Assembly (NCBI GenBank): GCA_910579205.1
Contig: CAJTTD010000007.1
Location: 61,033 to 125,032, forward strand
Source of the DNA: an uncultured Christensenella sp.
GTDB taxonomy: Bacteria; Bacillota; Clostridia; Christensenellales; Pumilibacteraceae
Length of the DNA: 64,000 nucleotides
Direction: 5' to 3'
Numbering within the stretch: position 1 is the first letter of the stretch; each line of letters opens with the position of its first letter. Of the stretch, positions 23,963-35,700 are shown piece after piece. The notes under the pieces are model-generated. The model was not told the origin of the DNA. It ran no database searches and saw only the letters and a program-made list of their open reading frames with translations. The translations under genes were made by a program, and so were the position numbers.

Positions 23963-25859
23963 CTAAGGGTCTCGCATTTTCGGATTCAGCCGCGGTATCG
24001 GTCTTTTTCGCGCCGCTCGCCTTCTTTGCGCTCGGCGCTTTGCGTTTTTCTTCGACTACCGACGCGAGCAAACGGTTTACCGCGGGCAAAAATTCGGGCT
24101 CGGTCTTGTAGCCCTCGGCTATGAGCGCCTCGTTGTACAGCACCGTTACCGTGTCGTCAAACTTTTCGCCCCTCAAGTTTTCCAGACCCTTGATAACGGC
24201 ATGGTCGAGATTTATCTGAAGAACGCGCTCCGCTTTTATTCCGCTGCCGCCCATCGCCGCCATTATGCGCTCCATTTCGAGCGACACTTCGCCCTTTGCC
24301 GCAAGGCACACGGGATAGCTCTTGAGCTTGTCCGTAGGGCAAACGACGGCTTTCCCGCCCAGCTTAGCTTCTATGCGCTTGATGAGTTCTTCGTGTCCTT
24401 CCGCAGACGCCGCGTCCGCTTTGCCCGATGCAATATTTTCAAACTTATGCCCGTCGTAGCTTTCGAGCATGCGCGCAATAAATTCGTCTACGGCATCGGT
24501 AAAATACAAAACGTCGTTGCCCGCAGAGCGCGCGCCCTCGAGCTGAGGCAACATGGATATCTTTTCAGTCGTCTCGCCGCAAGCGTAAAGCACGGGGCTG
24601 TCCTTAGCCGCCTTTTCCGAATATTCTTTGAGCGTAACGAGCTTTTTCTCTTTGTCCGAATAATACAGCAGCAGATCTTTGAGCTTGTCCTTGTTAGCTC
24701 CGAAATTATCGTACGCGCCGTACTTGATCGCTTTGGAAAACGCGACGAAAAGCTTTTCGTATTTTTCGCGGTCGTTCTTGAGCATTTTGGCAAATTCGGA
24801 AAGTATCTTCTTTTCAAGCCCGCTCGCGATAGCGGCAAGCCGTCTGTCGCGCTGCAGCATCTCGCGCGAGATGTTTAACGCGAGGTCGGGCGTATCCACA
24901 ACGCCGCGTATGAATCCGAGATATTCGGGTATAAGCTCCGCGCACTTATCCATTATCAATACGCCGTTGCAATAAAGCTGTAAACCGCGCTTATAATCTT
25001 TTGTGTAATAGTCGTAGGACGGCTCGCTCGGCACAAACAAGAGAGCGGTGTATTCCACCGCGCCCTCCATGCGCGCGGAAATATGCGCTATAGGCTCGTT
25101 CCAATCGCGGTAAGTGTGGGTATAGAACTCGTCCAACTCTTTGTCTTTAAGCTCGCTCTTGGACTTTTTCCAAACGGGCGTCATAGAATTGAGCGTTATA
25201 AGCTCTTCCGCTTTTGCGCCGTCCGCACCGTCAGTGCGTTTTTCCTCGAGCATTTTTATGGGGTATCTTATATAATCGGAATACTTTTTAACGAGCGTGC
25301 GGATATGATGTTTGTCGAGATAGCACGAATAGTTTTCGCCGTCCGCGTCTTGCTTTACGGTGAGTATAACGCTCGTGCCCGCATCGGCGCGCTCGGCTTC
25401 CGCTATCTCGAAACCCGACGCTCCGTCAGACTCCCACTTGTACGCCGTTGTATCGCCCGCCTTTTTGCTTATGACGACAACCTTTTCCGCCACCATGAAC
25501 GCCGAGTAGAACCCAACGCCGAATTGACCGATAAGCTGCTCCGCATCCGTCTTGCCGCGCTCTTTCTTAAACGCTTCGGTGCCGCTCGCCGCTATTACGC
25601 CCAGATTGTTTTCCAGCTCTTCTGCGTTCATGCCCACGCCGTTATCGGTGATGGTGATGGTGCGCGCCGCAGCGTCCGTCTCGATCTCTATGCAAAAGTC
25701 GGCAGCAAGCGCCGAATCGGTAAGCGACATGAATCTGCGCTTGTCGATAGCGTCCGACGCGTTGGATATAAGCTCTCGCAAAAATATTTCGCGATTGGTA
25801 TAAATGGAGTTTACCACCAGATCGAGCAGCTTTTTTGATTCCGCTTTAAATTCTTTCAT
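23949..25859 (-). CDS. htpG: Molecular chaperone HtpG (Hsp90)
   Basis: 636 residues. The GHKL ATPase domain shows NREIFLRELISNASDAIDK, TITDNGVGMNAEEL and GQFGVGFYSAFMVAEKVV; the middle domain includes LNISREMLQRDRRLAAI. The C-terminal end carries a lysine/alanine-rich extension (KRKAPSAKKASGAKK) not typical of HtpG. It is an ATP-dependent dimeric chaperone. The ATG at 25859 is preferred to the GTG at 25862 because GAGGTG lies at a suitable distance. Confidence 0.93.
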   Translation of the reverse strand: MKEFKAESKKLLDLVVNSIYTNREIFLRELISNASDAIDKRRFMSLTDSALAADFCIEIETDAAARTITITDNGVGMNAEELENNLGVIAASGTEAFKKERGKTDAEQLIGQFGVGFYSAFMVAEKVVVISKKAGDTTAYKWESDGASGFEIAEAERADAGTSVILTVKQDADGENYSCYLDKHHIRTLVKKYSDYIRYPIKMLEEKRTDGADGAKAEELITLNSMTPVWKKSKSELKDKELDEFYTHTYRDWNEPIAHISARMEGAVEYTALLFVPSEPSYDYYTKDYKRGLQLYCNGVLIMDKCAELIPEYLGFIRGVVDTPDLALNISREMLQRDRRLAAIASGLEKKILSEFAKMLKNDREKYEKLFVAFSKAIKYGAYDNFGANKDKLKDLLLYYSDKEKKLVTLKEYSEKAAKDSPVLYACGETTEKISMLPQLEGARSAGNDVLYFTDAVDEFIARMLESYDGHKFENIASGKADAASAEGHEELIKRIEAKLGGKAVVCPTDKLKSYPVCLAAKGEVSLEMERIMAAMGGSGIKAERVLQINLDHAVIKGLENLRGEKFDDTVTVLYNEALIAEGYKTEPEFLPAVNRLLASVVEEKRKAPSAKKASGAKKTDTAAESENARPLDENK

Positions 25860-25912
25860 CACACACCTCGTTTTAAATAATTATCCGTTATTATGCCTAA
25901 TAAACCGCGCAG

Positions 25913-26782
25913 TTAAAACCCTTTGCCGCGCACTTCGCCCGCCGTGATAACATAAGCGAACGTATCGGGATATTTTTGCAGTATCTTGTTGAATTCCGCC
26001 ACTTGACGCTTTTTTATTACGCACACAACAAGCGATTTTTCGTCGCCCGAATACATGCCCGTAACAGATATTCGCGTAACGCCCCGCCCGAGCTTTTCTA
26101 TCAGTTCTTTGCTTATCTCGTCCGGGTTGTTGGTGATTATCTCGAACTTGATCGCCGTCTTAAATCCCGTGGAGATCACGTCGCCCACCATCGATTGGCT
26201 GAACTCCTGCATGAGCGACAACAGCATGGGCGTTATACCGTTGTTATAAACAAACACAGACACGACCATGACAATGGCGTCAAGCCCGTATATGTACCAA
26301 GTAAGATTGACCGTGGGAAACTTTCGCTGTATCAGTATGGCGATTATGTCCGTACCGCCGTTAGACCCGCCCGCGCGGAACATGACGGCAAGCCCCACTC
26401 CGCCGAGAACGCCCGCGGCTACTGCGGCGAGCACGGGTTCTTCCGTCTTGAACGATGTAAAATCGCAATAGTTTTTCATTAGCACCATTGCGCCCGACGA
26501 CAGACCTATGGAAACCGCCGACAGCAAAGAAAACTTTTTACCTATGAATATAAACGCGATCACAAGCAACGGCGCGTTTATTATCATCATAGTATAACCG
26601 GTAGAAAAACCGGTCTTGTACTCTATCATCGTACCTATGCCAGTAACTCCGCCGGGCGCGAAGTCGTACGGCAATACGAATATCGATACGCAAGTCGCGC
26701 GCAGCGCGGCTGCAAATAATACCATCAACGGAACGATCAAAAATTCGCGTAACCGCTTTTTCGTTTTATCACTGAGCGACAT
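25913..26782 (-). CDS. YitT-family membrane protein with DUF2179 domain
   Basis: 289 residues. Five to six membrane helices occupy residues about 15-190, including LPYDFAPGGVTGIGTMI and FRAGGSNGGTDIIAILI, the conserved YitT blocks. The last 80 residues (FEIITNNPDEISKELIEKLGRGVTRI and SLVVCVIKKRQVAEF) are the cytoplasmic DUF2179 domain. The family is widespread in Firmicutes and may be involved in transport, but its substrate is not established. It has a GGAAGGCGG site and its own promoter. Confidence 0.88.
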   Translation of the reverse strand: MSLSDKTKKRLREFLIVPLMVLFAAALRATCVSIFVLPYDFAPGGVTGIGTMIEYKTGFSTGYTMMIINAPLLVIAFIFIGKKFSLLSAVSIGLSSGAMVLMKNYCDFTSFKTEEPVLAAVAAGVLGGVGLAVMFRAGGSNGGTDIIAILIQRKFPTVNLTWYIYGLDAIVMVVSVFVYNNGITPMLLSLMQEFSQSMVGDVISTGFKTAIKFEIITNNPDEISKELIEKLGRGVTRISVTGMYSGDEKSLVVCVIKKRQVAEFNKILQKYPDTFAYVITAGEVRGKGF

Positions 26783-26818
26783 AAAAAACCGCCTTCCTAT
26801 GACAAATGTTCACGGTGT

Positions 26819-26847
26819 ATTATATCAAACGCACAAACCAAAAGCAA
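26819..26847 (-). promoter_or_regulatory. Promoter of the YitT gene
   Basis: Minus strand: TTGCTT (26847-26842), 17-bp spacer, TATAAT (26824-26819). It is about 35 bp upstream of the start codon. Confidence 0.6.
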
Positions 26848-26985
26848 GTGTTTTGCGATTTTTTGTCGCCGCAATATCGCGCGTTTTAATGCCGATCACA
26901 AAAACGCGACGAAAGTAATCGTTCGACAAATTATTACTCTGTCCGTATCCAATATTACCCAAAGCGCAATGCTTAAATTACATAC

Positions 26986-27020
26986 AAAAAGCCGCAGCGC
27001 TTTGTGCACTGCGGCTTTTG
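26986..27020 (-). terminator. Intrinsic terminator of pckA
   Basis: Read on the minus strand, AAAAGCCGCAG pairs with CTGCGGCTTTTT around a small internal loop, followed by T's. It lies 19 bp after the pckA stop. Confidence 0.8.
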
Positions 27021-27038
27021 GATCGGTTCGATCGGTAT

Positions 27039-28616
27039 TTACGCTTTGGGACCCGCCGCGACGATAGACGCGTCGAGGTAGTACTTTTTGATATTCTCAG
27101 CAAAGTCGTGCGCAAGCTTTTTGGCAAGGCGGTCGTACTCCGCTTTGTCCTTCCATACGTTTTTGGGATTCAAAATATTGCTTTCCACATTGGGGCAAGT
27201 CTTGGGTATAGCCAATCCGAAGAACGGTTCGGTCTCGTATTCCACGTCGGCAAGCGTGCCGTCGAGAGCGGCGGTAACTATCGCGCGCGTTGCGGGCAAG
27301 CTCATGCGCTTTCCTACGCCGTAAGCGCCGCCCGTCCAGCCCGTATTGATGAGGTAAACGCTCGAGCCGTGCTTTTCTATCTTTTCGCCCAAAAGCTTGG
27401 CGTACACCGCCGAAGGCAACGGCATGAAGGGCGCGCCGAAACATGTGGAGAACGTGCTGACGGGATCGGTAATGCCGCGCTCAGTACCCGCGACTTTGCT
27501 CGTGTAACCCGAAACAAAGTAGAACATCGCTTGCTCTTTGGTGAGCTTTGCAACGGGAGGAAGCACGCCGAACGCGTCGGCAGTCAAGAATATGACCGTC
27601 TTGGGATGACTGCCCACGGACGGCACGACTTTATTGGGGATAAAATCTATGGGATACGAAACGCGCGTGTTTTCTGTAAGGCTGCGATCGGAATAATCGG
27701 GCGCATGCTTGTCTGCGTCTACAACTACGTTTTCCACGAGCGCGCCGAAGCGGATAGCGCCGTAGATCTCGGGCTCGTGCTCTTTGCTGAGATCTATGCA
27801 TTTTGCATAGCAGCCACCCTCTATATTGAATATGCCGTCGTCCGACCAGCCGTGCTCGTCGTCGCCTATGAGACCGCGCTTGGGATCGGCGGAAAGCGTG
27901 GTTTTGCCCGTGCCCGAAAGCCCGAAGAACAACGCGGTGTCGCCGCTTCCGTCGAGCGCCATGTTTGCCGAGCAGTGCATGCCCAGAACGCCCTTTTGCG
28001 GAAGGAGGTAGTTCATAAGACTGAACACCGATTTTTTCATTTCGCCAGCGTACTTCGAGCCGACCACGAGTATTATCTTGCGCTCGAGGCTGAGCAGTAT
28101 CGCCGCTTCGCTGTTAGTGCCGCATTCCTTGGGATCGAGCTTGAGCCCGGGGACGGCGATGAGCGTGTAGTCCTCTTTAAAGCTCTTAAGCTCTTCTTCA
28201 GTCGGTCGGATGAGCATGTTGTTCATGAACAGATTTTCGGACGCGTACTCGTTGATGACGCGCACCGAAACGCGGTACTTGGGATCTGCGCCCGCAAAAC
28301 CGTCGAACAAATACACGTTTTTGCCCGAAAGGTACTCGCCCACTTTTTTATAGATAAGTTCGAATTTGTCGAGCGGGAACTTTTTGTTTTCCGTTCCCCA
28401 GCCGATCTTTTCGGAAACGCCCGCCTCGTCAACTATAAATCTGTCTTTGGGGCTGCGTCCGGTGTATGCGCCCGTTTCAACGAGCAACGCGCCCGTATCC
28501 ATGAGCTGCGACGGTTCGGTCTTTAACGCCTCTTCGGTGAGAACGGCGGGGCTGTGATTGCGGTCTACCTTTTTGGGGTTGACAATGCCGTACTTTTCGA
28601 TTCCGTAGGTTTGCAT
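27039..28616 (-). CDS. pckA: Phosphoenolpyruvate carboxykinase (ATP)
   Basis: 525 residues. The ATP-type PEPCK signature is clear: kinase-1a loop GLSGTGKTTLSADP, the metal-binding LIGDDEHGW, the substrate arginine block TGRSPKDRFIVDE and ENTRVSYPID. It interconverts oxaloacetate and PEP with ATP; in gut anaerobes it often runs toward oxaloacetate, feeding fumarate/succinate formation, which would connect with the fumarase genes here (inference). The start at 28616 follows AAGGAGCG. Confidence 0.95.
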   Translation of the reverse strand: MQTYGIEKYGIVNPKKVDRNHSPAVLTEEALKTEPSQLMDTGALLVETGAYTGRSPKDRFIVDEAGVSEKIGWGTENKKFPLDKFELIYKKVGEYLSGKNVYLFDGFAGADPKYRVSVRVINEYASENLFMNNMLIRPTEEELKSFKEDYTLIAVPGLKLDPKECGTNSEAAILLSLERKIILVVGSKYAGEMKKSVFSLMNYLLPQKGVLGMHCSANMALDGSGDTALFFGLSGTGKTTLSADPKRGLIGDDEHGWSDDGIFNIEGGCYAKCIDLSKEHEPEIYGAIRFGALVENVVVDADKHAPDYSDRSLTENTRVSYPIDFIPNKVVPSVGSHPKTVIFLTADAFGVLPPVAKLTKEQAMFYFVSGYTSKVAGTERGITDPVSTFSTCFGAPFMPLPSAVYAKLLGEKIEKHGSSVYLINTGWTGGAYGVGKRMSLPATRAIVTAALDGTLADVEYETEPFFGLAIPKTCPNVESNILNPKNVWKDKAEYDRLAKKLAHDFAENIKKYYLDASIVAAGPKA

Positions 28617-28700
28617 ATATGTTCGCTCCTTCGGGCTTTTTGCCCTATGTTATTTGACTGTAGTTATTATGCCGATCGCGACAGGCTGCAATGTATGCTT

Positions 28701-29510
28701 TTAGCACTTGCCCAACAATGCGCCGAGTTCCATAAGCCCGCGTGCGCCGAGCTGCTCCGCTCGCACGTTTTCCGCATGCCCGAGCTGCTTGAGCGCATCC
28801 GCCGCCGCTTGTTTGTCTATGCCGCCGCTCGTAAGATTGTTCATGAGCGTCTTGCGCTTGGCGGTAAAGCACAGTTTTAAAAACGCATACAGTTCGTCAG
28901 AATAGACCGCGCCGTCCGTCTTGTCCAGCCTTAAAAGCGCGCTGTCCACGTCGGGCTGCGGGTAAAACTCCCACGACTTTACTATACGAATGAGCTTGGG
29001 TTCGGCAACGGCTTGCACCGAAGCGGATAGCGCGCCGAAGTCGCTCCCGTCGGCGGCGCATACGCGTTCCGCCACTTCCTTTTGCACGAGGCAAGTTACC
29101 GACTTGCAAAGGCTCGATCTCAAAAACAAAAACAAAAGCGGCGTGGTGATATAATACGGCAGATTGGCTATCACTCTGTAAGGTTCGCCGATGAGCATAT
29201 CCACCGTTTCTATGCCGAGCTCGGTTACGTCGTTGCTGAACAACTGAACATTGTCGAACTCCGCAAGAGTTTCTTCGAGCACGGGGAAAAGCGTTTCGTC
29301 TATCTCGAACGAACACAACCGCCGCGCGCGCCGCGCTATAGCGCAAGAAAGCGAACCCGCGCCCGCGCCTATTTCCACTACGCACTCGCCGTCCGCACCG
29401 CCGCTCGCCGCGATCTCGTCCAAAAGCTCGCCGTCGAATATAAAATTCTGACCGAGCGCTTTTTTGTATTTGAACTTGTGCTTTATGAGCACGCTCTCGA
29501 AATCGACCAT
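28701..29510 (-). CDS. rsmA: 16S rRNA (adenine1518/1519-N6)-dimethyltransferase
   Basis: 269 residues of KsgA/RsmA, which dimethylates two adjacent adenines near the 3' end of 16S rRNA. Motifs: KKALGQNFIFDGELLDEI, SAM-binding VVEIGAGAGSLSCAIA, ANLPYYITTPLL with the catalytic NLPY, and a C-terminal helical domain. The ATG at 29510 is preferred; the in-frame GTG at 29516 lies inside the GGAGTGGCA ribosome binding site. It has its own promoter at 29558-29586 and points toward pckA, but 85 bp separate them. Confidence 0.93.
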   Translation of the reverse strand: MVDFESVLIKHKFKYKKALGQNFIFDGELLDEIAASGGADGECVVEIGAGAGSLSCAIARRARRLCSFEIDETLFPVLEETLAEFDNVQLFSNDVTELGIETVDMLIGEPYRVIANLPYYITTPLLFLFLRSSLCKSVTCLVQKEVAERVCAADGSDFGALSASVQAVAEPKLIRIVKSWEFYPQPDVDSALLRLDKTDGAVYSDELYAFLKLCFTAKRKTLMNNLTSGGIDKQAAADALKQLGHAENVRAEQLGARGLMELGALLGKC

Positions 29511-29557
29511 TGCCACTCCGCGTTATGGATACGTCAATGCCGTATCTCCACATATAT

Positions 29558-29586
29558 ATTATACCACATAGCGCGATAAAACGCAA
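29558..29586 (-). promoter_or_regulatory. Promoter of rsmA
   Basis: Minus strand: TTGCGT (29586-29581), 17-bp spacer, TATAAT (29563-29558), about 48 bp upstream of the ATG. Confidence 0.6.
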
Positions 29587-29645
29587 GCTAAATGATAAAA
29601 ATATCTCGCGGTTACAAACGATAAATGGCGCGGCTCAACGCATGA

Positions 29646-29678
29646 TATAAAAACGGCGCGTACACCTACGCGCCGTTT
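29646..29678 (-). terminator. Intrinsic terminator of the giant lipoprotein gene
   Basis: A perfect 12-bp stem (AAACGGCGCGTA / TACGCGCCGTTT, 29651-29678) with a 4-nt loop. Read on the minus strand it is followed by TTTTTAT. Confidence 0.85.
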
Positions 29679-29713
29679 GATCAAAGAATAATTATGCAAT
29701 GATATGGCCTAAA

Positions 29714-32700
29714 TCAAGTCGCCGAGTACTCGAGCCAAATATTAGGGCCTGTACCGTCGGACATCTGCTTAAAGTAGAAAGTATAGTATCCGTCCTTGTT
29801 GACCTTGATGTTGCCGTTGCCCGCCGAATCCCAAGTTCCCGACGTAGTGGTAACGTTGGCTTTGCCCGTGCCGCCGCGGATATAGCTACAACCTCTGTCA
29901 AAGGTATTAGCTACTTCTTTGCCGTTTTCGTAATATCCGCGCGATCCCGCACGCACCTTAACCTCGTCGCCGGCGGACAAGAACACGCGCTCTATGTACC
30001 ACTGCTCTTCGTTGTTGTCGAGGCGTTTTGTCATTCTGTAGCCTTTGCCGAAATCGAAGCTCGTTACGCCGCTCGCGCCAAAGCTGCCCACAAGCCAGCC
30101 CGCGCTTTCGCCGTTCGCGCCCACCGCTTCGTACGTCAAAAGCTTGTTGGGGTCAACGGGCGCATCGGGAGTTCCGTCTATCCACACTTCGTTAGACACA
30201 TAGTTGTAGTAGAAAGCGTACACGCCCGAATGGAGCTCGATATTGCCGTCCGTCGCTTCGCCCAGCGTGCAGCCCGATTTAATAGATACAGTCTGCGCCG
30301 CGCCGTTGTAAACAAAAGTTATGACAGTCGTCTCGGCGAGCGTAAGCTCTTCGCATATCAATTCGTTAGCGCCGTCGGCGTTGACCGCAAAAGTTGCGAG
30401 CAATTCATTGCTGCCGTCGTACAAGCCGTCGCCTTCTTTAAGCTCGGGCGCGACGTACGCTCCGTTATAAACTACCCACAAACCGTTTTCCCAGCTATTG
30501 TTGCTCGGGTTGTAATAGATATTGAACCAACCGCCCACAACGACTTTGATGTCGGAATACGAATCTCCCGTCATTTCGCCGTTTTCCACTCCGCCGCGCA
30601 CATACACGTATTCGGTTATCTGCTTGTTGTCTTTCCAGAAAGTGATGCAGCTGTCTGCGGGAAGATTTACGTTTTCCACTTTGAGCTTGGTCGCGCTGTC
30701 GCCGTCGGGCACGAGCGCTTTTACGAACACACCGTCCGCATAAACGCCGTCCGCATGCGCGGTCATGCGCCACTGAGCTACGAGCGTGATGTCTTGAGCA
30801 ACCGCCGCGTCAAAGTCATACTCGACGCCGTCTTTATCCCATTGCACAAACTCGTAATTTTCGCGCGTCGGGTCGGTCGGTCTTGCCACCGCCGCGCCGT
30901 GCTCTACCGTTGCGGACGCCACCGCGCTACCGCCGTCGGTATCGAACGTTACGGTATACGTCTTGGTCTCGAACAGCGCGTAAAGCGTGATCGTGTTATC
31001 GAGATGTCCGCCGAAGTCGGCATGCGTTATCTCGCCCTCTATCTTGTCGCCGCCCACTTGCGCGGTGTACCAACCGATAAACGCCTTGCTCTCGTCGTCG
31101 GGCTGCGCGTCCGCCAATGGTATAGGCATGTCGTCTATCGTATAAGCGACCGTTTCCGCCGTGCCGTTTACGTACTTGATATAATACGTTACGGGCGTGA
31201 ACTCGGCGGTGAGCGTCAACGCGCCCGCGGGCATTACGTCCGTATCGAAATTCCACGCAACATCGCCGTTGAACCAGCCGTCAAACGTATAGCCGTCCTT
31301 TACGGGGTCTACGGGCTTGGCTATTTTCTCGCCGTATGCCACCGTCTTTGTATCCGTAGAATCGCCGTTCACAAACGTAACTACATACTCGTTGACCGTC
31401 CATTTGGCGGTGAGCGTAACGTCGCGCGACGGCATTTTGTCGCTGTCGAACGCCCACTCCGCCGCGCCGTCGAACCAGCCGCCAAAGGTGTAGCCCGTGC
31501 GATGAGGTTGCGTAGGCACAGGCACTTTCGCGCCGTACTCTACGGTCTTTACCGAAGTGATATCGTCGTAGCCGTACACAAACGTTACGTCATAGTTGTT
31601 GATAACCCACTTTGCGTATACGATCGTCTTGACGTCTACCTTTTGCGCAAAGTCGTACAGTTCGCCGTCGGCATGATCCGCCGCGGTGTACCAGCCGTCA
31701 AAAGTGTAGCCTTCGCGCTTAGGCTCTGCGATAGCCGCAGCCGAAGTGCCTTGCACTACGTTTATCTTTTCCGTTTTTCCGTCGTAATTATAGTCGAATA
31801 CAAACTCCACCGTGTCGGCTTGTTCGATGTGCGCGACGAACGTCTTGTCTCCGCTGTCGTTTGCCGATATCTCTATGACGTGCGCGGACGTATCGCCTTT
31901 TAAGTACCAGCCGAGGAAGTTGTATCCGTCTGTCGAAACCACCACGCTGTCCGCGTCGGGCAGAGCAAGCCCCGTGCCATACACGTACGATACGGGCGCG
32001 GCGTAACCGTCTTTCCATGCGGCGGTATACTCGCCGCCGCCGAACTCGAACGCGACAGAGTACGTTTTAGGCATCCACTTAGCCGTGAGCGTTATATCTG
32101 CGGTAACGCCGTCTGTCGCAAAGTTCCACGCTTCGCCGTTATACTGCCATTCCGCAAAATCGTAGTTTTCGCGAACGGGCGCGGTCGGCTCGGTTACAGT
32201 ATCGGCATACATAATTACAGCTACCGAACCATCGCCCGCAAGCACGCCGCCGTTAGCGTCGAACGTTACGGTGAGCGGCGCAACGTTTACGGTAAACGCA
32301 GCGGTTTTGCCCGACGTATGCGTTGCGATGACGTTTATACCGTTTTTCGCTCCCACGAACTTATTATCTGCGTCTATATACGATCCCGCCGCAAAGGTAA
32401 ACTCGCTTAACGCAAGCGGCTTGGTCTTGCCGCTGTTATAAGTTGCGCTCGCAGTTATGCCGTTAGTTACAAACGCTTCGCCCAGCTTATACTCCGTTTT
32501 TGCGTTTGCGGTATCCAACTCGACAGAAGTTATTTCGAGCGCATTGACCGTTATAACCACGTTAGCCGTTTTTCCGCCGTACGCTACAATAAGCGTCTTT
32601 TCGCCCGCGGTAAACGTTATTGCGTCGGCATTGGTCGTGTAATCCGTTACCGTTTCCGTAACGACCGTCGCGCCGTCTATGTTCTCGTTATAGTACGCGA

Positions 32701-35700
32701 TCACCACCATACCGCTAAGATCCAATGCGGTGTCGTCCGCGTAATAAACCGTCTTTGTCGGCGGCGTGTCCACCTTGACCGACGTAAGCTTGTTGCCGAC
32801 GGTAACGGTGAACTTGTCGCTTAAGTTCGTGCCGTCGAGCGTTACCGTTATTTCGACTTCGCCCGCCGCCGTGAACCGCTCTACCGACGCGGTAAGTTTA
32901 TCCGCCCCGACAGTCTGCGTATAGCCGAGCTTGTTGTAAGACACTGTAACGCGAATGCCGTCAAGGCTGAGTTCGTCGCCCACGCTGTAAACGAGTTTGA
33001 CGGGATCTTTCGATATTTCTATCGCCGTTTCGGTAAGCGCTGTCGCCGTGTACTTTATCTCCGCCACGTTGCCTTGGTAAATGACGGTAACGGTATTTTC
33101 GCCCACCGTCGCAGCGGACGCTATTAGCGTGTAGTCGCTTATCGGCTCGCCGTGGTAAGTAACGCTCATGTCGGACTTCGCGATCGTGTCGCCCGCGTAA
33201 ATCGTATCTATAGCGAGCGTCGCGCCCAGCCGTCCTACTTTGTAGATCGTAACCGATTTATGCTCGCCGTACTCGACGACTATGTTGTACAATCCGTTTT
33301 CAAAGTCCTTGCCGAGATCGACGTTGGACTGTATGGTCTTATCCAGACTTATCTTTTCGCCGACCTCCACAAATCGACCGCCGTACCAATTCTCCGCGTC
33401 GCCCGATCTCGAAAACAGCTTGAACGCGTCGAACTTTTTAAGATAGACGTTGGTAAAGTAATACGCGCCGTTTATTTCTTTTACGCGCGGATTGCCGCCG
33501 AGCGCCCAAGCGTCGGTCGCTTTAAAGCCGCCGCTGAAGTTGCCCATAAGATAGAACACGTCGTCCTCGGGCGTAACCACTTGCACGTCGTCGCTCTCTT
33601 TGCCCGTAGCGGGATCGCGCAAAACGCTTTCGCGCTCCAGCTCCAAGCTGACTATGTTCTGACCGTATTCGTTTACGCCCAAGACGATAGTCCACGTCAT
33701 GCCGACGTATGCTTCGTCGTACGTTTTTACGCAGTAGTTGCCTCTGCCTTCGCCGTCAACGTCGCTCTGGACGAGCGTCATAACGCCGTCTGCGCCGTAA
33801 ACGGTAAAGTTGGCCGGAGCTTTTATGTAATCGGTCGCGTTGCCGTCCTCGTCATATGCGACCAAGATAAACTCGTCGCCCGCTTCGAGCGGTACGCCCG
33901 TAAGCTTGTACTCGCGCTTAATGCCTTGCGCGTCGAGCGTCGCTTTGTAGTCGCCCACGCCGTTGCCCCAATTTGTCATCGTACCGAAAAGATAAGTGCC
34001 GTCCTTGGGATTTTCGTGCCACACGGCAACAATAGTCAAATCGTTTGCGGGCATCGCGTTAGCGTCGAAATCCCACATTACTTGACCGCCTTGCGCTTTC
34101 CAACCGACAAACGCATAGCCGCTTCGCGTAGGGTCGTCGGGCTTTTGTATCTTTTCGCCGCGCTTTACGTTTTGCGGCAACGTCGTTTGAGCGAGTTCTC
34201 CGCCGTCCGCGTCGAACGTTACGGTGTAAACGTCCGAGTACACCGCATAGATCTTGATGTTGCCGTCCGCATCGGCGCGCGTTATTATGTCCGTGTCGAG
34301 CGCTACTACCTCGTCTCCGTTTTCCGCAGCCGAGTACCAGCCGATAAATCTATAGCCAAACGGCGCAGTGGGCGCGAGAAGCGCAAAGTCATCGTCGCTT
34401 ACCTTATACGTAGCGGGGTTATTTCCGTTAGCGCCGTCGCCTACTACATACGTTATATTATAAGTTATGATATCGAACTTTGCGTAAAGCGTGATCGCCG
34501 AAGTAACCTTGCTTTCCGCAAAATCCCATTTTTTCGCAAAAGAGTCGTTGTCGGTGTACCAGCCGACGAACGTATAGCCCGTCTTGTGCGGGGCTTGCGG
34601 CGCGGCTATCGCAGAGCCGTGCACCGCCTGCACAGTCGTGTCGCCCGCAAAAACTCCGCCGTTCGCGTCGAACGTAACCGTATACTCGTTTATCTCCCAC
34701 GTCGCGTAAAGTTTAACGTCTGCAACGACGGGTGCGGAAAAGTCGTACGCCGTTCCGCTCTCTATGTCCGTTACCCAGCCCGTAAAAGTATAGCCGTCGC
34801 GCGCCGGGTCGGCAGGTCTCGTTACCGTGCCGTTATACTCCACGCTCGTTTCCGCATCGCCCGAGAGCGTTCCGCCTATCGGGTAGAAAGTAACCTTGTA
34901 CGTATTTATCGTCCAATGCGCGTAAAGATCGACATTACCGCTCACGATCTCCGTTGCAAAATCGTACACGTCGGTGCATTTTTCGTCCTTGTACCATTTA
35001 TCGAAAGTGTAGCCCGTTCTCGTCGGCTTGAGCTCGATAGCCGTTTTGCCGTTTTCTACGTTGCGGGTAACTATAGGACCGCCATCGTAATTATGGTGAT
35101 ACTTCACCTCGAATATGGGATTGGACGTGATGTTTGCCACAAACGTCTTGTCGCCGTAGTCCGTCGCGGAAATATCGCCCACCGTCTTGTCGCCTATCTT
35201 CCAGCCCGCAAAGTTGTAGACAGCCGAACTGCCTTGCGCGGGTGTTATGACGATGTCAGCCGCCGTCGGCAGCGTTATGCGCTGACCGTAAGTATACGAA
35301 GCGGGCGCGGTAAAGTCATCCGCCCACGTCGCGGTATAACTGTCTGCGCCGCCGCCGAACTCAAACGTTATATCGTATGTTTCCGCAATGAACGTGCCGT
35401 ACAGAATTATCTCTTGTTTGGTTGCGGGGATATCGGCATAGCTAAGCCGAGTTTTCTTTTCGCCCTCATGCGCGCTGCTTTCGTACCAGCCGTCAAACGC
35501 GTGATGTTCTTTTTGCGGCGTCGCGAGATCGAACTCGCCGAATACGCCGTCCTCCGCCGTGTAAACTTGCGTCGCGGGATCGTCGCCGCCCGTTACCATG
35601 TATTTTACCGTGTACGACTTAGCCGCCCACTTGGCGGAAAGCGTTACTTCTTGCGTAACCGCGTCGTCGAAGTTCCACGCGACGTCTCCGCAGTACCAAC

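Noticed and set aside
27018..28526. A 502-residue plus-strand ORF opposite pckA
   Set aside because: It is antisense to a full ATP-type PEP carboxykinase and begins inside that gene's terminator.
29699..31903. A 734-residue plus-strand ORF opposite the giant lipoprotein gene
   Set aside because: It is antisense to a repeat-rich gene with strong domain signatures, has arginine/tyrosine/valine-rich translation without any domain, and no ribosome binding site. It arises from codon bias on the coding strand.
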